Source: UBA8106 sp913052135
Lineage (GTDB): Bacteria; Acidobacteriota; Vicinamibacteria; Vicinamibacterales; UBA823
Assembly: GCA_913052135.1 (NCBI GenBank)
Contig: CAJXDY010000042.1
Span: 1 to 21,881, forward strand
DNA length: 21,881 nucleotides
Reading direction: 5' to 3'
The position numbers and the translations under genes were made by a program. Every line of letters begins with the position of its first letter. Within the stretch, counting starts at the first letter, position 1. This document shows, piece by piece, positions 15,301 through 21,881 of this stretch. The notes below the pieces were generated by a model that worked only from the letters and a program-made list of their open reading frames with translations, ran no database searches and was not told the origin of the DNA.

Positions 15301-15870
15301 ATGCAGGGTTATGTGCTGAATGGCCTATTGGCCAGTTTGCTGTTGTTGGTTCCAGTGGTTGTAGAGAGTGCACAGTCAGACACGCCGCCGGTGGAACAAC
15401 AAATCGAGGAGGCGGTCAATCCATTGCCGGAGTCTATGCGCGAGGGTGCTGCTGTATGGGGTTATGATGACGCAGGAACCCTTGTCTTACTTCGAGAAGG
15501 CACCAGTTATATTTCCTGTATTGCTAATGACGCGTCCGTCTTGCGAGGTTACGTTGTCACCTGCTACTACCAGGGCATGGAGGCGTATGTGCAACGTAGT
15601 TTGGACCTGACCAAAAATGGCGCTGATACGCCGGAACGTATGAGGACGTTAAAAGCTGAACTCGATGACGGTAGCCTCACGTTACCTGACCGCGGCGTCA
15701 TTTATGAACGTGCAGGGAATGACCAGGAGTTCAGCGATGTTGGTATGAAAGTGTTCTTGCCGAATGCGACTCCGCAATCCACTGGCTTAACTTCGTTGCC
15801 AAGTCGTCAACACCCGTGGTTGCGAGAACCGGGCACTAGTCAGGCACATATCATGATACCGATGGAATGA
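15301..15870 (+). CDS. exported protein of unknown function
   Basis: 189 residues from ATG 15301, chosen because GAAAGGAG ends 5 nt upstream. The signal peptide ends near VVVESAQS. The mature protein has LPESMREGAAVWGYDDAGTL, LREGTSYISCIANDAS, a TCYYQGMEAY segment, NATPQSTGLTS and a C-terminus PWLREPGTSQAHIMIPME. I recall this pattern (an LREG.. entry motif and a PW..-PGT-AHIMI ending) from secreted hypothetical proteins in environmental bacteria, but no function is known to me. Two Cys (in SCIA and TCYY) could form a disulphide. The sequence GTTCGAAAGGAGTT at its ribosome-binding site is identical to that before the second NHL propeller. The gene stands alone between divergent pspC and convergent DUF6786 genes. 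Confidence 0.7.
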   Translation: MQGYVLNGLLASLLLLVPVVVESAQSDTPPVEQQIEEAVNPLPESMREGAAVWGYDDAGTLVLLREGTSYISCIANDASVLRGYVVTCYYQGMEAYVQRSLDLTKNGADTPERMRTLKAELDDGSLTLPDRGVIYERAGNDQEFSDVGMKVFLPNATPQSTGLTSLPSRQHPWLREPGTSQAHIMIPME

Positions 15871-15972
15871 TTTAGGGTGCCGATCTGTTGTATGTAAGTA
15901 GATGTTAGGGTGCTGTGAGAGCGTAGGTGCCTCTGTGGCTGTTCAATCGAGAAATCCTGTTCGGCCAAAAGA

Positions 15973-17238
15973 TTATTCGCTTTCGCTACCTAGGGCTGAC
16001 GTGTTGAAGACACTCTGAATGGTGGGGAGGTCGACACCCAAAACTGTTTGAGCGATTGCATTCAGGTCGTTCGATGAACCTTCGAAATGAAAGGTACGAT
16101 GTACGTGGGTGATGGAGGCATTCGGCGAGAGGGCAGCCGCAGGTGAGGACGTTTCAAGTTCATAGAATGGTCCCAAGGGTGGGGTCGTAGCGTCTGGCGG
16201 CCCATCGTTATAACTATTTAAGGCATCACCGGCGTAGGGCGCATCTTGAAGTTCCCACATAGAGTTCACATAATCGGTGATTCCATCGGGTAGGGTGTAG
16301 TGGACCACGGTTAACAGGTTCCGGGACGGATCATAGCTCCCAATGACGGGGGTGGCCCGTTTGGGCGTAAGGCCAATCTTGCTGCGGTACTGCCCATCTC
16401 CCTTAAAGAACAGCGTGTTGTCCTGCGTGAGTAAGCGGTCGTCTGGGACCGCACCGAAGTAAGCATCGTTCACAATGGGGCCCAGATCTTCGACGGATCC
16501 GTCACGATATGGAATCACGACCGTGGTCACTGGTGAATGTTGAAACATACCGAGAATCCAGATTGACAGCAGGCCAGTGTCCTTGTTCCAGGCGGTAGTA
16601 CCTGTGTTGGTAATCGTGTTGTCGGATTTGTAGGCGACCATTTGGACGCTCGAGCCAAGCTCGACACCGAGTGTCTGCTGCAGTTGCGCTTGGTCGAGTA
16701 ACCGGATGACCCGGTCGATCCGTAGATCAAACACGGTGCCGGTGTAGTTGGTGACCTGCGAATCATGTCGGAAGGTCACGTGCTGCGCATCGTGGGACAC
16801 GACCGCGTAGGCATCGGTGTCGATCAGCGGTGGTGTTTGCCAATGGTCTAGGTCGAAGGGGTCACTTGGTGCAAAGAAGATGGAAAATTGCCCACCCTCA
16901 GGACCGAGCCAAAATCGATCCTCACCCCCCAACGCGTTGATATGTGGTTGATGCTCGCCCGATGTGATCAAGGATTTATTAAGCCAGCCGTACCCCGTGC
17001 CGGTTGCGGCATCGGCCGTGCTCGTCATGACGCGCCCCTGCCAGGCCGGTACCACGACGACTTGCGGTCCATTCGGATCATCACCGAGGACGACAACATT
17101 CGTATGTTCTTCAAGAAACGTCCGGTCCTCCAGGAATGTGCTTGCGCTGCTTGCTGCTTGTTCCTGTCTTGTCGTCATTTCACTGCACCCCGTAATACTG
17201 ACAAGCGACGCAACAATTATCCAGGATACTTGTTTCAC
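15973..17238 (-). CDS. DUF6786-family lipoprotein
   Basis: 421 residues. The start is GTG (17236-17238) with GAGG 7 nt upstream; the ATG further up is followed by an in-frame stop. The N-terminus MKQVSWIIVASLVSITGC ends in a good lipobox (Cys18). The family marks are WQGRVMTSTADAATGTGYGW, INALGGEDRFWLGPEGGQFS and a galactose-mutarotase-like beta-rich body with YRSKIGLTPKRATPVIGSYD. DUF6786 proteins occur in Bacteroidota, Planctomycetes and Acidobacteria and look like carbohydrate-binding or aldose-epimerase-fold proteins; no activity is established to my knowledge. It is divergent from the GH2 lipoprotein gene, which supports a joint role in glycan processing at the envelope. Confidence 0.75.
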   Translation of the reverse strand: MKQVSWIIVASLVSITGCSEMTTRQEQAASSASTFLEDRTFLEEHTNVVVLGDDPNGPQVVVVPAWQGRVMTSTADAATGTGYGWLNKSLITSGEHQPHINALGGEDRFWLGPEGGQFSIFFAPSDPFDLDHWQTPPLIDTDAYAVVSHDAQHVTFRHDSQVTNYTGTVFDLRIDRVIRLLDQAQLQQTLGVELGSSVQMVAYKSDNTITNTGTTAWNKDTGLLSIWILGMFQHSPVTTVVIPYRDGSVEDLGPIVNDAYFGAVPDDRLLTQDNTLFFKGDGQYRSKIGLTPKRATPVIGSYDPSRNLLTVVHYTLPDGITDYVNSMWELQDAPYAGDALNSYNDGPPDATTPPLGPFYELETSSPAAALSPNASITHVHRTFHFEGSSNDLNAIAQTVLGVDLPTIQSVFNTSALGSESE

Positions 17239-17261
17239 TCCGTCACCTCATGATGTAGACA

Positions 17262-17271
17262 CGGACGTCCG
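17262..17271. promoter_or_regulatory. perfect palindrome CGGACGTCCG in a divergent intergenic region
   Basis: A 10-bp perfect palindrome lies in the 147-bp gap between the divergent DUF6786 and GH2 genes, a natural position for a shared operator. No regulator gene is adjacent. Confidence 0.35.
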
Positions 17272-17351
17272 ATTCGTGTTTTCCACGATAAACGAAGCGT
17301 ATCATGACATCCCTTAGCCGAGGACTAAAGAGGGAATCAAGCTCTCTGTTG

Positions 17352-17357
17352 TATAAT
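17352..17357 (+). promoter_or_regulatory. TATAAT -10 box of the GH2 gene
   Basis: A consensus -10 (TATAAT) lies 28 nt before the ATG at 17386. No good -35 is seen at 16-18 nt spacing, so activator dependence is possible. Confidence 0.45.
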
Positions 17358-17385
17358 CCGCAGCGAAAGAAAGAGAGTGCATTGT

Positions 17386-19212
17386 ATGAAATCGACCTGG
17401 ATTATCGGATTTTCGTTAATTTGCCTAGCCGGTTGTCAATCAGTACAGGAAGAATTTCCTGACGTTGAGAGTTGGACAACAGCTGAGGGCCCGCTCGCAA
17501 CCCGTTGGACGTCTCAAGTAACGCCAGACGCTCCGCATTCCGAGTACCCGCGTCCGCAGATGGTACGCGACGCTTGGATCAATCTCAACGGGTTGTGGGA
17601 GTACGCAATTCGTCCACTGGAAGACAGTCAACCGCATAACTTTGATGGGCACATTTTGGTACCGTTCGCTCCTGAGTCAGCCTTGTCCGGAGTCATGCGT
17701 TCGGTGGGTGAAGATGCACAGCTCTGGTATCGGCGGACCTTTAATACGTCGGAACTGTCTGGTGACGGGCGGGTTTTGCTGCATTTTGGAGCCGTCGATT
17801 GGCGTGCCACTGTCTGGCTGAATGGTAAGCAGATTGGCCAGCATGCGGGCGGCTATGATGCATTCACGTTCGATATCAGCGACAGTATTGACCCGGCCGT
17901 TCCTTTGCAAGAATTAGTGGTAGCAGTCTGGGACCCTGTTGACACGAGCATCCAACCGCGTGGCAAGCAGGTTAACGAACCTGAAGGCATCTGGTATACG
18001 TCGGTCACGGGTATTTGGCAGACAGTGTGGTTGGAGCAGGTGCCGGAGTCATCAATTGCCTCTTTGGAGATGACATCGGACATTGATGCCAATATTTTCG
18101 GTTTACGTGTGACCGGACGAGGTGTGGCCGATCGTTACCAGGTTGAGGCGATTGCAAGTGTCGGCGGTGTGCAGGTTGCAGAACAGCGCGGTGTTGTTGA
18201 CGATCTTCTTGAATTAGTCATTGACGCCCCGAGGCTCTGGTCTCCAGAAGATCCGTTCTTGTACGACTTAACCGTTCGTTTGGTTGGCGATGGGGATCCA
18301 GTGGATGAGGTGACGAGTTATTTCGGGATGCGGAAGATCGCTGTTGCGACCGATGCCGGCGGCGTTAATCGATTATTTTTAAACAATGAACCAGTGCTGA
18401 TGTTGGGACCGCTCGACCAGGGTTGGTGGCCTGATGGCTTGTATACAGCACCCACGGATGAAGCCCTGCTGTATGACCTTCAAATTACGAAGCAACTTGG
18501 CTTCAACATGGTTAGGAAGCATGTGAAAGTGGAGCCAGAACGATGGTATTACCACTGTGACCGTCTTGGGTTACTCGTTTGGCAAGATATGCCAAATGGC
18601 GATCGGCACATTGAGCGGACTGCATCCGATCTCGTGCGTTCGAGCGATTCTGCATCGGTCTATCACAAGGAATTGAAGGCTATGATTGACACTCACGCCA
18701 ATCATCCCAGTATTGTCGTGTGGGTCCCCTTTAATGAGGGCTGGGGGCAGTTTGACACCGATGCAGTGTTGTCGTTGGTCAAGGAATACGACCCAACGCG
18801 GTTAGTCGATGGGCCCAGTGGTTGGGCGGACCGAGGGAGTGGCGATATTTACGATTTGCATGATTATCCTGGACCGCCACTTCTAATTCCTGTGGAATTG
18901 GACCGAGCAGTGGTGTTGGGCGAGTTTGGCGGTTTAGGACTGCCACTCGAGGGACACTTGTGGTGGAACAAACGGAACTGGGGTTATCGTACGTATGGGA
19001 CTACGGACGAATTGCATGCAAGCTACGAAGAATTAATGAAGCGTCTTGGTCCACTGGTGGTCAAGGGTCTTGCAGCGGCCGTCTATACCCAGACGACGGA
19101 TGTGGAAGGGGAAGTTAATGGACTGATGACCTACGACCGTGAGGTCGTAAAATTCGATGCAGAGTCTCTCACGGCCATTCACCAGGCGCTCTATGCTCTG
19201 GTTGTACCTTGA
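17386..19212 (+). CDS. glycoside hydrolase family 2 lipoprotein (beta-galactosidase/glucuronidase type)
   Basis: 608 residues from ATG 17386. An in-frame GTG at 17377 is also possible, but AAGAGAG and the lipoprotein signal fit the ATG. MKSTWIIGFSLICLAGC carries a classical LAGC lipobox (Cys17). Domains in order: jelly-roll sugar-binding domain (~50-200, with LNGLWEYAIRPLE, LWYRRTFN, VDWRATVWLNG), Ig-like domain (~205-290) and TIM barrel (~300-608). The acid/base is Glu451 in WVPFNEGWGQFD and the likely nucleophile is Glu513 in VLGEFGGLGLP. GH2 enzymes cut beta-galactosides, glucuronides or mannosides; the substrate here is unknown. It has no C-terminal extra domains, as in short GH2 proteins. 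Surface or periplasmic, divergent from DUF6786. Confidence 0.9.
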   Translation: MKSTWIIGFSLICLAGCQSVQEEFPDVESWTTAEGPLATRWTSQVTPDAPHSEYPRPQMVRDAWINLNGLWEYAIRPLEDSQPHNFDGHILVPFAPESALSGVMRSVGEDAQLWYRRTFNTSELSGDGRVLLHFGAVDWRATVWLNGKQIGQHAGGYDAFTFDISDSIDPAVPLQELVVAVWDPVDTSIQPRGKQVNEPEGIWYTSVTGIWQTVWLEQVPESSIASLEMTSDIDANIFGLRVTGRGVADRYQVEAIASVGGVQVAEQRGVVDDLLELVIDAPRLWSPEDPFLYDLTVRLVGDGDPVDEVTSYFGMRKIAVATDAGGVNRLFLNNEPVLMLGPLDQGWWPDGLYTAPTDEALLYDLQITKQLGFNMVRKHVKVEPERWYYHCDRLGLLVWQDMPNGDRHIERTASDLVRSSDSASVYHKELKAMIDTHANHPSIVVWVPFNEGWGQFDTDAVLSLVKEYDPTRLVDGPSGWADRGSGDIYDLHDYPGPPLLIPVELDRAVVLGEFGGLGLPLEGHLWWNKRNWGYRTYGTTDELHASYEELMKRLGPLVVKGLAAAVYTQTTDVEGEVNGLMTYDREVVKFDAESLTAIHQALYALVVP

Positions 19213-19238
19213 AGATCTGTTAACCCAGACGGAAGTAT

Positions 19239-19706
19239 TTACCAGATCACGTAATCTGTAACTTCGACCCGTTTACCGTTCTCTCCCAGCTCGGTCACGT
19301 TGGGTCCTTCGAGCAGTTCACCGCGATCCCCAAATTGAGTAATGATGCGGTTTGGCTGTTGTATCTCGCTGTTGATAAAGTCCATTTGAAACGCCACCCA
19401 GACTTCAAGTTCTCCAGGTTCAAAATTTCGGATGTCGACCGTCACTCCATACTGACCATCGGACACCGTCATGCGGCCTTCTTGGAAGAGCATGTCAATG
19501 GGTGTTTCAGGATCGAAGTTCATGTCCTTGTGTCGAAGTTCGTAACCCAGTAGGGCACCATCGCGGAGGTCTGTCGCGCCTGTAATCGTAATTACGCCAC
19601 CATCACGCTGAGCGCTCATCGATAATTCGATCGTTGGTGGCGGAGTCTCGCATGAGACTATTACGAGCATCCACATTATGCTTGAAAAGATTCGTCGCCG
19701 AGCCAT
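19239..19706 (-). CDS. small lipoprotein of unknown function
   Basis: 155 residues from ATG 19704-19706; an in-frame TTG at 19713 would add three residues. The signal ends MLVIVSC with a probable lipobox Cys. The mature part is acidic and beta-rich (GVITITGATDLRDGALLGYE, MTVSDGQYGVTVDIRNFEPG) and has an Ig/CARDB-like look, but no family is recognised. Downstream of the truncated 19736 gene by 29 nt, so probably the second gene of that operon. Convergent with the GH2 gene. Confidence 0.65.
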   Translation of the reverse strand: MARRRIFSSIMWMLVIVSCETPPPTIELSMSAQRDGGVITITGATDLRDGALLGYELRHKDMNFDPETPIDMLFQEGRMTVSDGQYGVTVDIRNFEPGELEVWVAFQMDFINSEIQQPNRIITQFGDRGELLEGPNVTELGENGKRVEVTDYVIW

Positions 19707-19735
19707 AACTCTCAATTACAGTCTGTCATCTTTGG

Positions 19736-20450
19736 TTATCGAAGAATCGCACTGAGTTCGGTGCCATCTTCACGGAAGAAATTAAATTCAATACGATTGT
19801 CCTCAGTGCCGTTCAGTAAAAACAACTGGGTGGCTTGTTCGGGGCCATCACGATAGATGGGAAAGAGGACGGTGCTCTTTGGCGAGCCTGTCGATGTCAT
19901 GGACGGGAGGGAAGCCGTGATGGTTTCATTTCTTAGGTTCACAGTTTGTTGCTCTGCGGTCATGGCGATCGCAATGTCGCTGATGATCCGGACACTACCT
20001 CGAAAGTTACCCTTGTCGGCTAAATCAACATGCGTAAAGGCTACCTGACGACCAGCTGGTAGGATCTGATAAGTGCGCTTCAACAACTGACCATCTTCAT
20101 TGTAGACGAGGAAACGAACGTCGGCTGCTCCCTCATTATCATTCGTTGCAAATAGGGTAAAGCTTGTTTGGCCATGTCGAACGATGCTCGGATAGGTTTC
20201 AATGGGGAACCAACTTTCCCGGATGCTGCCACTTAGAATTTGATGTTCGGAAACCAGCGTCTGACCTTTGTGAAAACTAACAATCGCGCTACCACTTGGT
20301 GTTCCTGAGTACGAGGTAAACATCGCAAAGCCCGCTTCACCTGTAGTCGCGTGGTTTGTAGACTCCCAAAGGTGCACTCCATATGGTGGCACGTTTAAGG
20401 AGAACTCGCTCGCACCGCCAATCGTTAAGGGTTCGCCGCTTAACGTGAAA
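19736..20450 (-). CDS. exported or surface protein, 5' end lost at chimeric junction
   Basis: About 238 C-terminal residues remain, from around VIFTLSGEPLTIGGASEFSL to ELSAILR. It has repeated beta modules with the pattern TLFATNDNEGAADVRFLVYN, LPAGRQVAFTHVDLADKGNF and FRGSVRIISDIAIAMTAEQQ, then a second similar unit (TQLFLLNGTEDNRIEFNFFR). Such units, in which an ANP-type segment precedes a fluctuating strand and an L-PAGG-like turn, are seen in secreted Acidobacterial proteins with tandem beta-sandwich domains. No catalytic residues are visible. Upstream of about 20450 the reading frame stays open by chance into unrelated DNA. Function unknown. Confidence 0.6.
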
Positions 20451-20558
20451 ATCACGACGCGCGACGACCTTCGCCTGGCCGAGCAAGTCTTGAAGGTGCT
20501 CCCCAAGCCCAAAGGTGCAGCCGGCAACCCTTTTGCCGAGGACGACCTGTGGCGGTAG
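20447..20558 (+). CDS. C-terminal scrap of an unrelated gene
   Basis: A + strand frame reads TTRDDLRLAEQVLKVLPKPK and ends AEDDLWR at a TAG (20556-20558). The residue mix and codon use look truly coding, while the antisense frame there is arginine- and serine-rich and looks spurious. The family is not recognised. It marks the start of the foreign right end. Confidence 0.45.
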
Positions 20559-20837
20559 GAGTTTCGGATTTCGGATTGTGCGGGTAAGATGCTGCTTCCA
20601 GCAGTGACACCCGTAAATTTAGATGTCATATATTCACAAGTTCCAATCCGAATTTCCTGTTCGCAACATCAAGACTCGGTACTCGGTACTCAAACGCCGC
20701 CCCGCTTGTTAAACTACCGCCCTCGGCTTTACTACACAAAGGACTACCGCGATCCGACTCGCTACCTCGCTATTGCTCGGCGTCGTCACTTGCTTCCTCC
20801 GCGGCGGCCGGCGGCCCTGAGTTGCTTCCGCAATCCC
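20559..20837. other. no gene seen in this stretch
   Basis: I see no convincing coding frame, RNA or repeat, apart from a short doubled CTCGGTACTCGGTACT. Another junction may lie inside it. Confidence 0.4.
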
Positions 20838-21337
20838 ATGCATGTCGCTGTTCACTATCTGCCGCAGTTCGTCGCCGAAACGGAGCTTGCCGGCCGAGCC
20901 GTCGTTATTGTTGATCTGTTGCGCGCATCAACCACCATTTGCCAGGCACTAGCGTCTGGGGCCGAGTGCGTGGTGCCCTGTGTCGAGGTGGACGAAACCT
21001 GGGCCAAATCCCGACCTCATGAACGTAGTCGCATCGTCCTAGGTGGTGAGCGGGGCGGTAAGCGAATTGCCGGATTTGATCTTGGCAACTCGCCGACGGA
21101 CTACAGTCCCGACCAAGTGTTTGGACGCACGGTTTTCTTCACTACCACCAATGGCACGCGTGCCTTGGCGCACGCTCATTTGGCCCGCCGGGTGCTGATC
21201 GGTGCGGCGGTCAATCGCAGGGCCCTCGTGAGTACAATTGCTAAAGAAGCTCGCATCGAAATTCTCTGTGCCGGCACCGGTGGGAACGTGACTCGCGAAG
21301 ATGTTTTGGCCGCCGGAGCGATCGTTGATCAACTTTC
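20838..21337 (+). CDS. comB: 2-phosphosulfolactate phosphatase, 3'-truncated
   Basis: About 166 residues from ATG 20838 (MHVAVHYLPQF); in-frame upstream codons back to 20589 do not look coding. ComB marks are VVIVDLLRASTTICQAL, GGERGGKRIAGFDLGNSP, FFTTTNGTRALAHAH, AGTGGNVTREDVLAAGAIVD. The enzyme removes phosphate from 2-phosphosulfolactate in coenzyme M synthesis in archaea; bacterial homologues are common in Planctomycetes and others, with sulfolactate or related roles. Normal length is about 230-250 residues, so the C-terminal third is missing. After about 21337 the frame continues open into antisense of another gene, so it is a chimeric end. Confidence 0.8.
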
Positions 21338-21374
21338 CCCCACCGCCGAACAAACCAATCACTGGGCCGCCGCC

Positions 21375-21658
21375 GCCGTGCCTGCGCCGTACAACCCCGG
21401 CTTGAAGGTGGGATCCGCGATGCTGCTCACCGCCGTGGTGAGAAAAAGTTTGTCGCCCCACACGATGGGGGACGAATGTGCGAGTCCGGGTATGGCAACC
21501 TTGAACCGAATTCCCTTGCCAGTCTTGGCATCCCATTCCACCGGCAAATTCATTTTGTCTAACACCCCGGAAGCATGAACGCCCCGGAAGGATGGCCATT
21601 GCTCAGAACCATGAGCCCCAAAAACCACCAACCCGAATATCAAAACCCAACGCAACAT
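21375..21658 (-). CDS. secreted BamB-like PQQ-type propeller, N-terminal fragment
   Basis: About 95 residues. The start at ATG 21656-21658 gives signal MLRWVLIFGLVVFGAHGSEQ; an in-frame ATG at 21689-21691 is possible but would put a Cys/Arg-rich stretch first. The mature part has WPSFRGVHASGV, LPVEWDAKTGKGIRFKVAIP, GLAHSSPIVWGDKLFLTTAV and DPTFKPGLYGAG, the standard first blades of outer-membrane-biogenesis-protein-BamB-like propellers of Planctomycetes and Verrucomicrobiota. It stops being recognisable at about 21375 where it meets the comB fragment. Divergent from the DUF1501 start, 80 nt apart. Confidence 0.75.
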
Positions 21659-21738
21659 CCACCTCTTGTACCGTCCGCAATGGCATTTCACAAGGGCGTT
21701 GACATTGGCTGGAATAAGCGGAGCATTTGCCTAAGAGC

Positions 21739-21881
21739 ATGGGATGTTCCACCCGCCAACTTCATCGTCGCGACGCCATGATTCGGGTGGGTCAGGCCGG
21801 CCTCGGGGCGCTGGCGTTGCCGGGGTTGTTGCAAGCGCAGAAGGCAACCGGCAACAATGGCACGGGCGGCAAGGCGAAGTC
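21739..21881 (+). CDS. DUF1501-family protein, N-terminus only
   Basis: 47 codons from ATG 21739 to the window edge. The sequence LHRRDAMIRVGQAGLGALAL then PGLLQAQ is a Tat-like twin-arginine leader of the type that opens planctomycete DUF1501 (sulfatase-like) secreted proteins. The catalytic body lies outside the window. The start could also be the inner ATG at 21778, but that would lose the RR pair. Family call rests on the leader alone. Confidence 0.55.
   Translation, partial: MGCSTRQLHRRDAMIRVGQAGLGALALPGLLQAQKATGNNGTGGKAK

Noticed and set aside
19736..20629. Complete gene with start at 20629
   Set aside because: The N-terminal ~60 residues are antisense of another coding scrap and lack a signal peptide.
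20589..21578. A 329-codon + strand gene
   Set aside because: The codons before 20838 do not look coding, and those after ~21337 are antisense of the BamB-like fragment. Only the comB part is supported.
1..21881. CRISPR array, tRNA or rRNA gene, transposase
   Set aside because: Read on both strands; no regularly spaced repeats, cloverleaf with conserved arms, rRNA sequence or transposase motifs were seen.

Overview
The body of this window, from about 1310 to about 20450, is bacterial DNA of moderate GC. It is dense in exported proteins: lipoproteins, signal-peptide enzymes and beta-propellers. The repertoire includes NHL-type propellers, a PQQ-dependent dehydrogenase, DUF6786, a lipoprotein GH2 and small secreted proteins of unknown function. 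This fits an environmental heterotroph, most likely an Acidobacteriota/Vicinamibacteria-like organism. That assignment is inference from gene flavour; there is no rRNA or other marker gene. No tRNA, rRNA, CRISPR array or transposase was seen.

Both ends look like assembly or amplification chimeras. The left end (1-1305) joins an unrecognised coding fragment, a GC-rich fragment of a eukaryotic ISWI-like SNF2 ATPase, a ~115 bp unassigned piece and a GC-rich arginine deiminase fragment. All are cut off mid-protein and joined to each other. The right end (about 20450-21881) joins a C-terminal coding scrap, a truncated comB, a truncated secreted BamB-like propeller and the N-terminus of a DUF1501 protein. 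The last two are typical of Planctomycetes.

Layout of the body: a 5'-truncated HD-domain (PhnZ/MIOX-like) gene is followed by a strong intrinsic terminator. Then comes a six-gene + strand run (2227-10616): NHL-propeller lipoprotein, PQQ dehydrogenase, second exported NHL propeller, exported fumarylacetoacetate-hydrolase-family enzyme, exported amidase and an exported MhpD-like hydratase. Every member carries an N-terminal export signal, although FAH and hydratase enzymes are normally cytosolic. The inferred theme is oxidation and ring or C-C/C-N bond breakdown of a small molecule outside the cytoplasm.

Downstream are housekeeping or stress genes: an exported glycerophosphodiester phosphodiesterase, FxsA, MsrB, a 48-residue membrane peptide 12 nt ahead of a PutP-like Na+/solute symporter, and a zinc-ribbon protein with two PspC domains. 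Next come a small exported protein of unknown function and a divergent pair of lipoproteins (DUF6786 and a GH2 glycosidase) that share an upstream region with a perfect 10-bp palindrome. Two minus-strand genes follow, a small lipoprotein and an adhesin-like protein cut by the right-hand chimeric junction.
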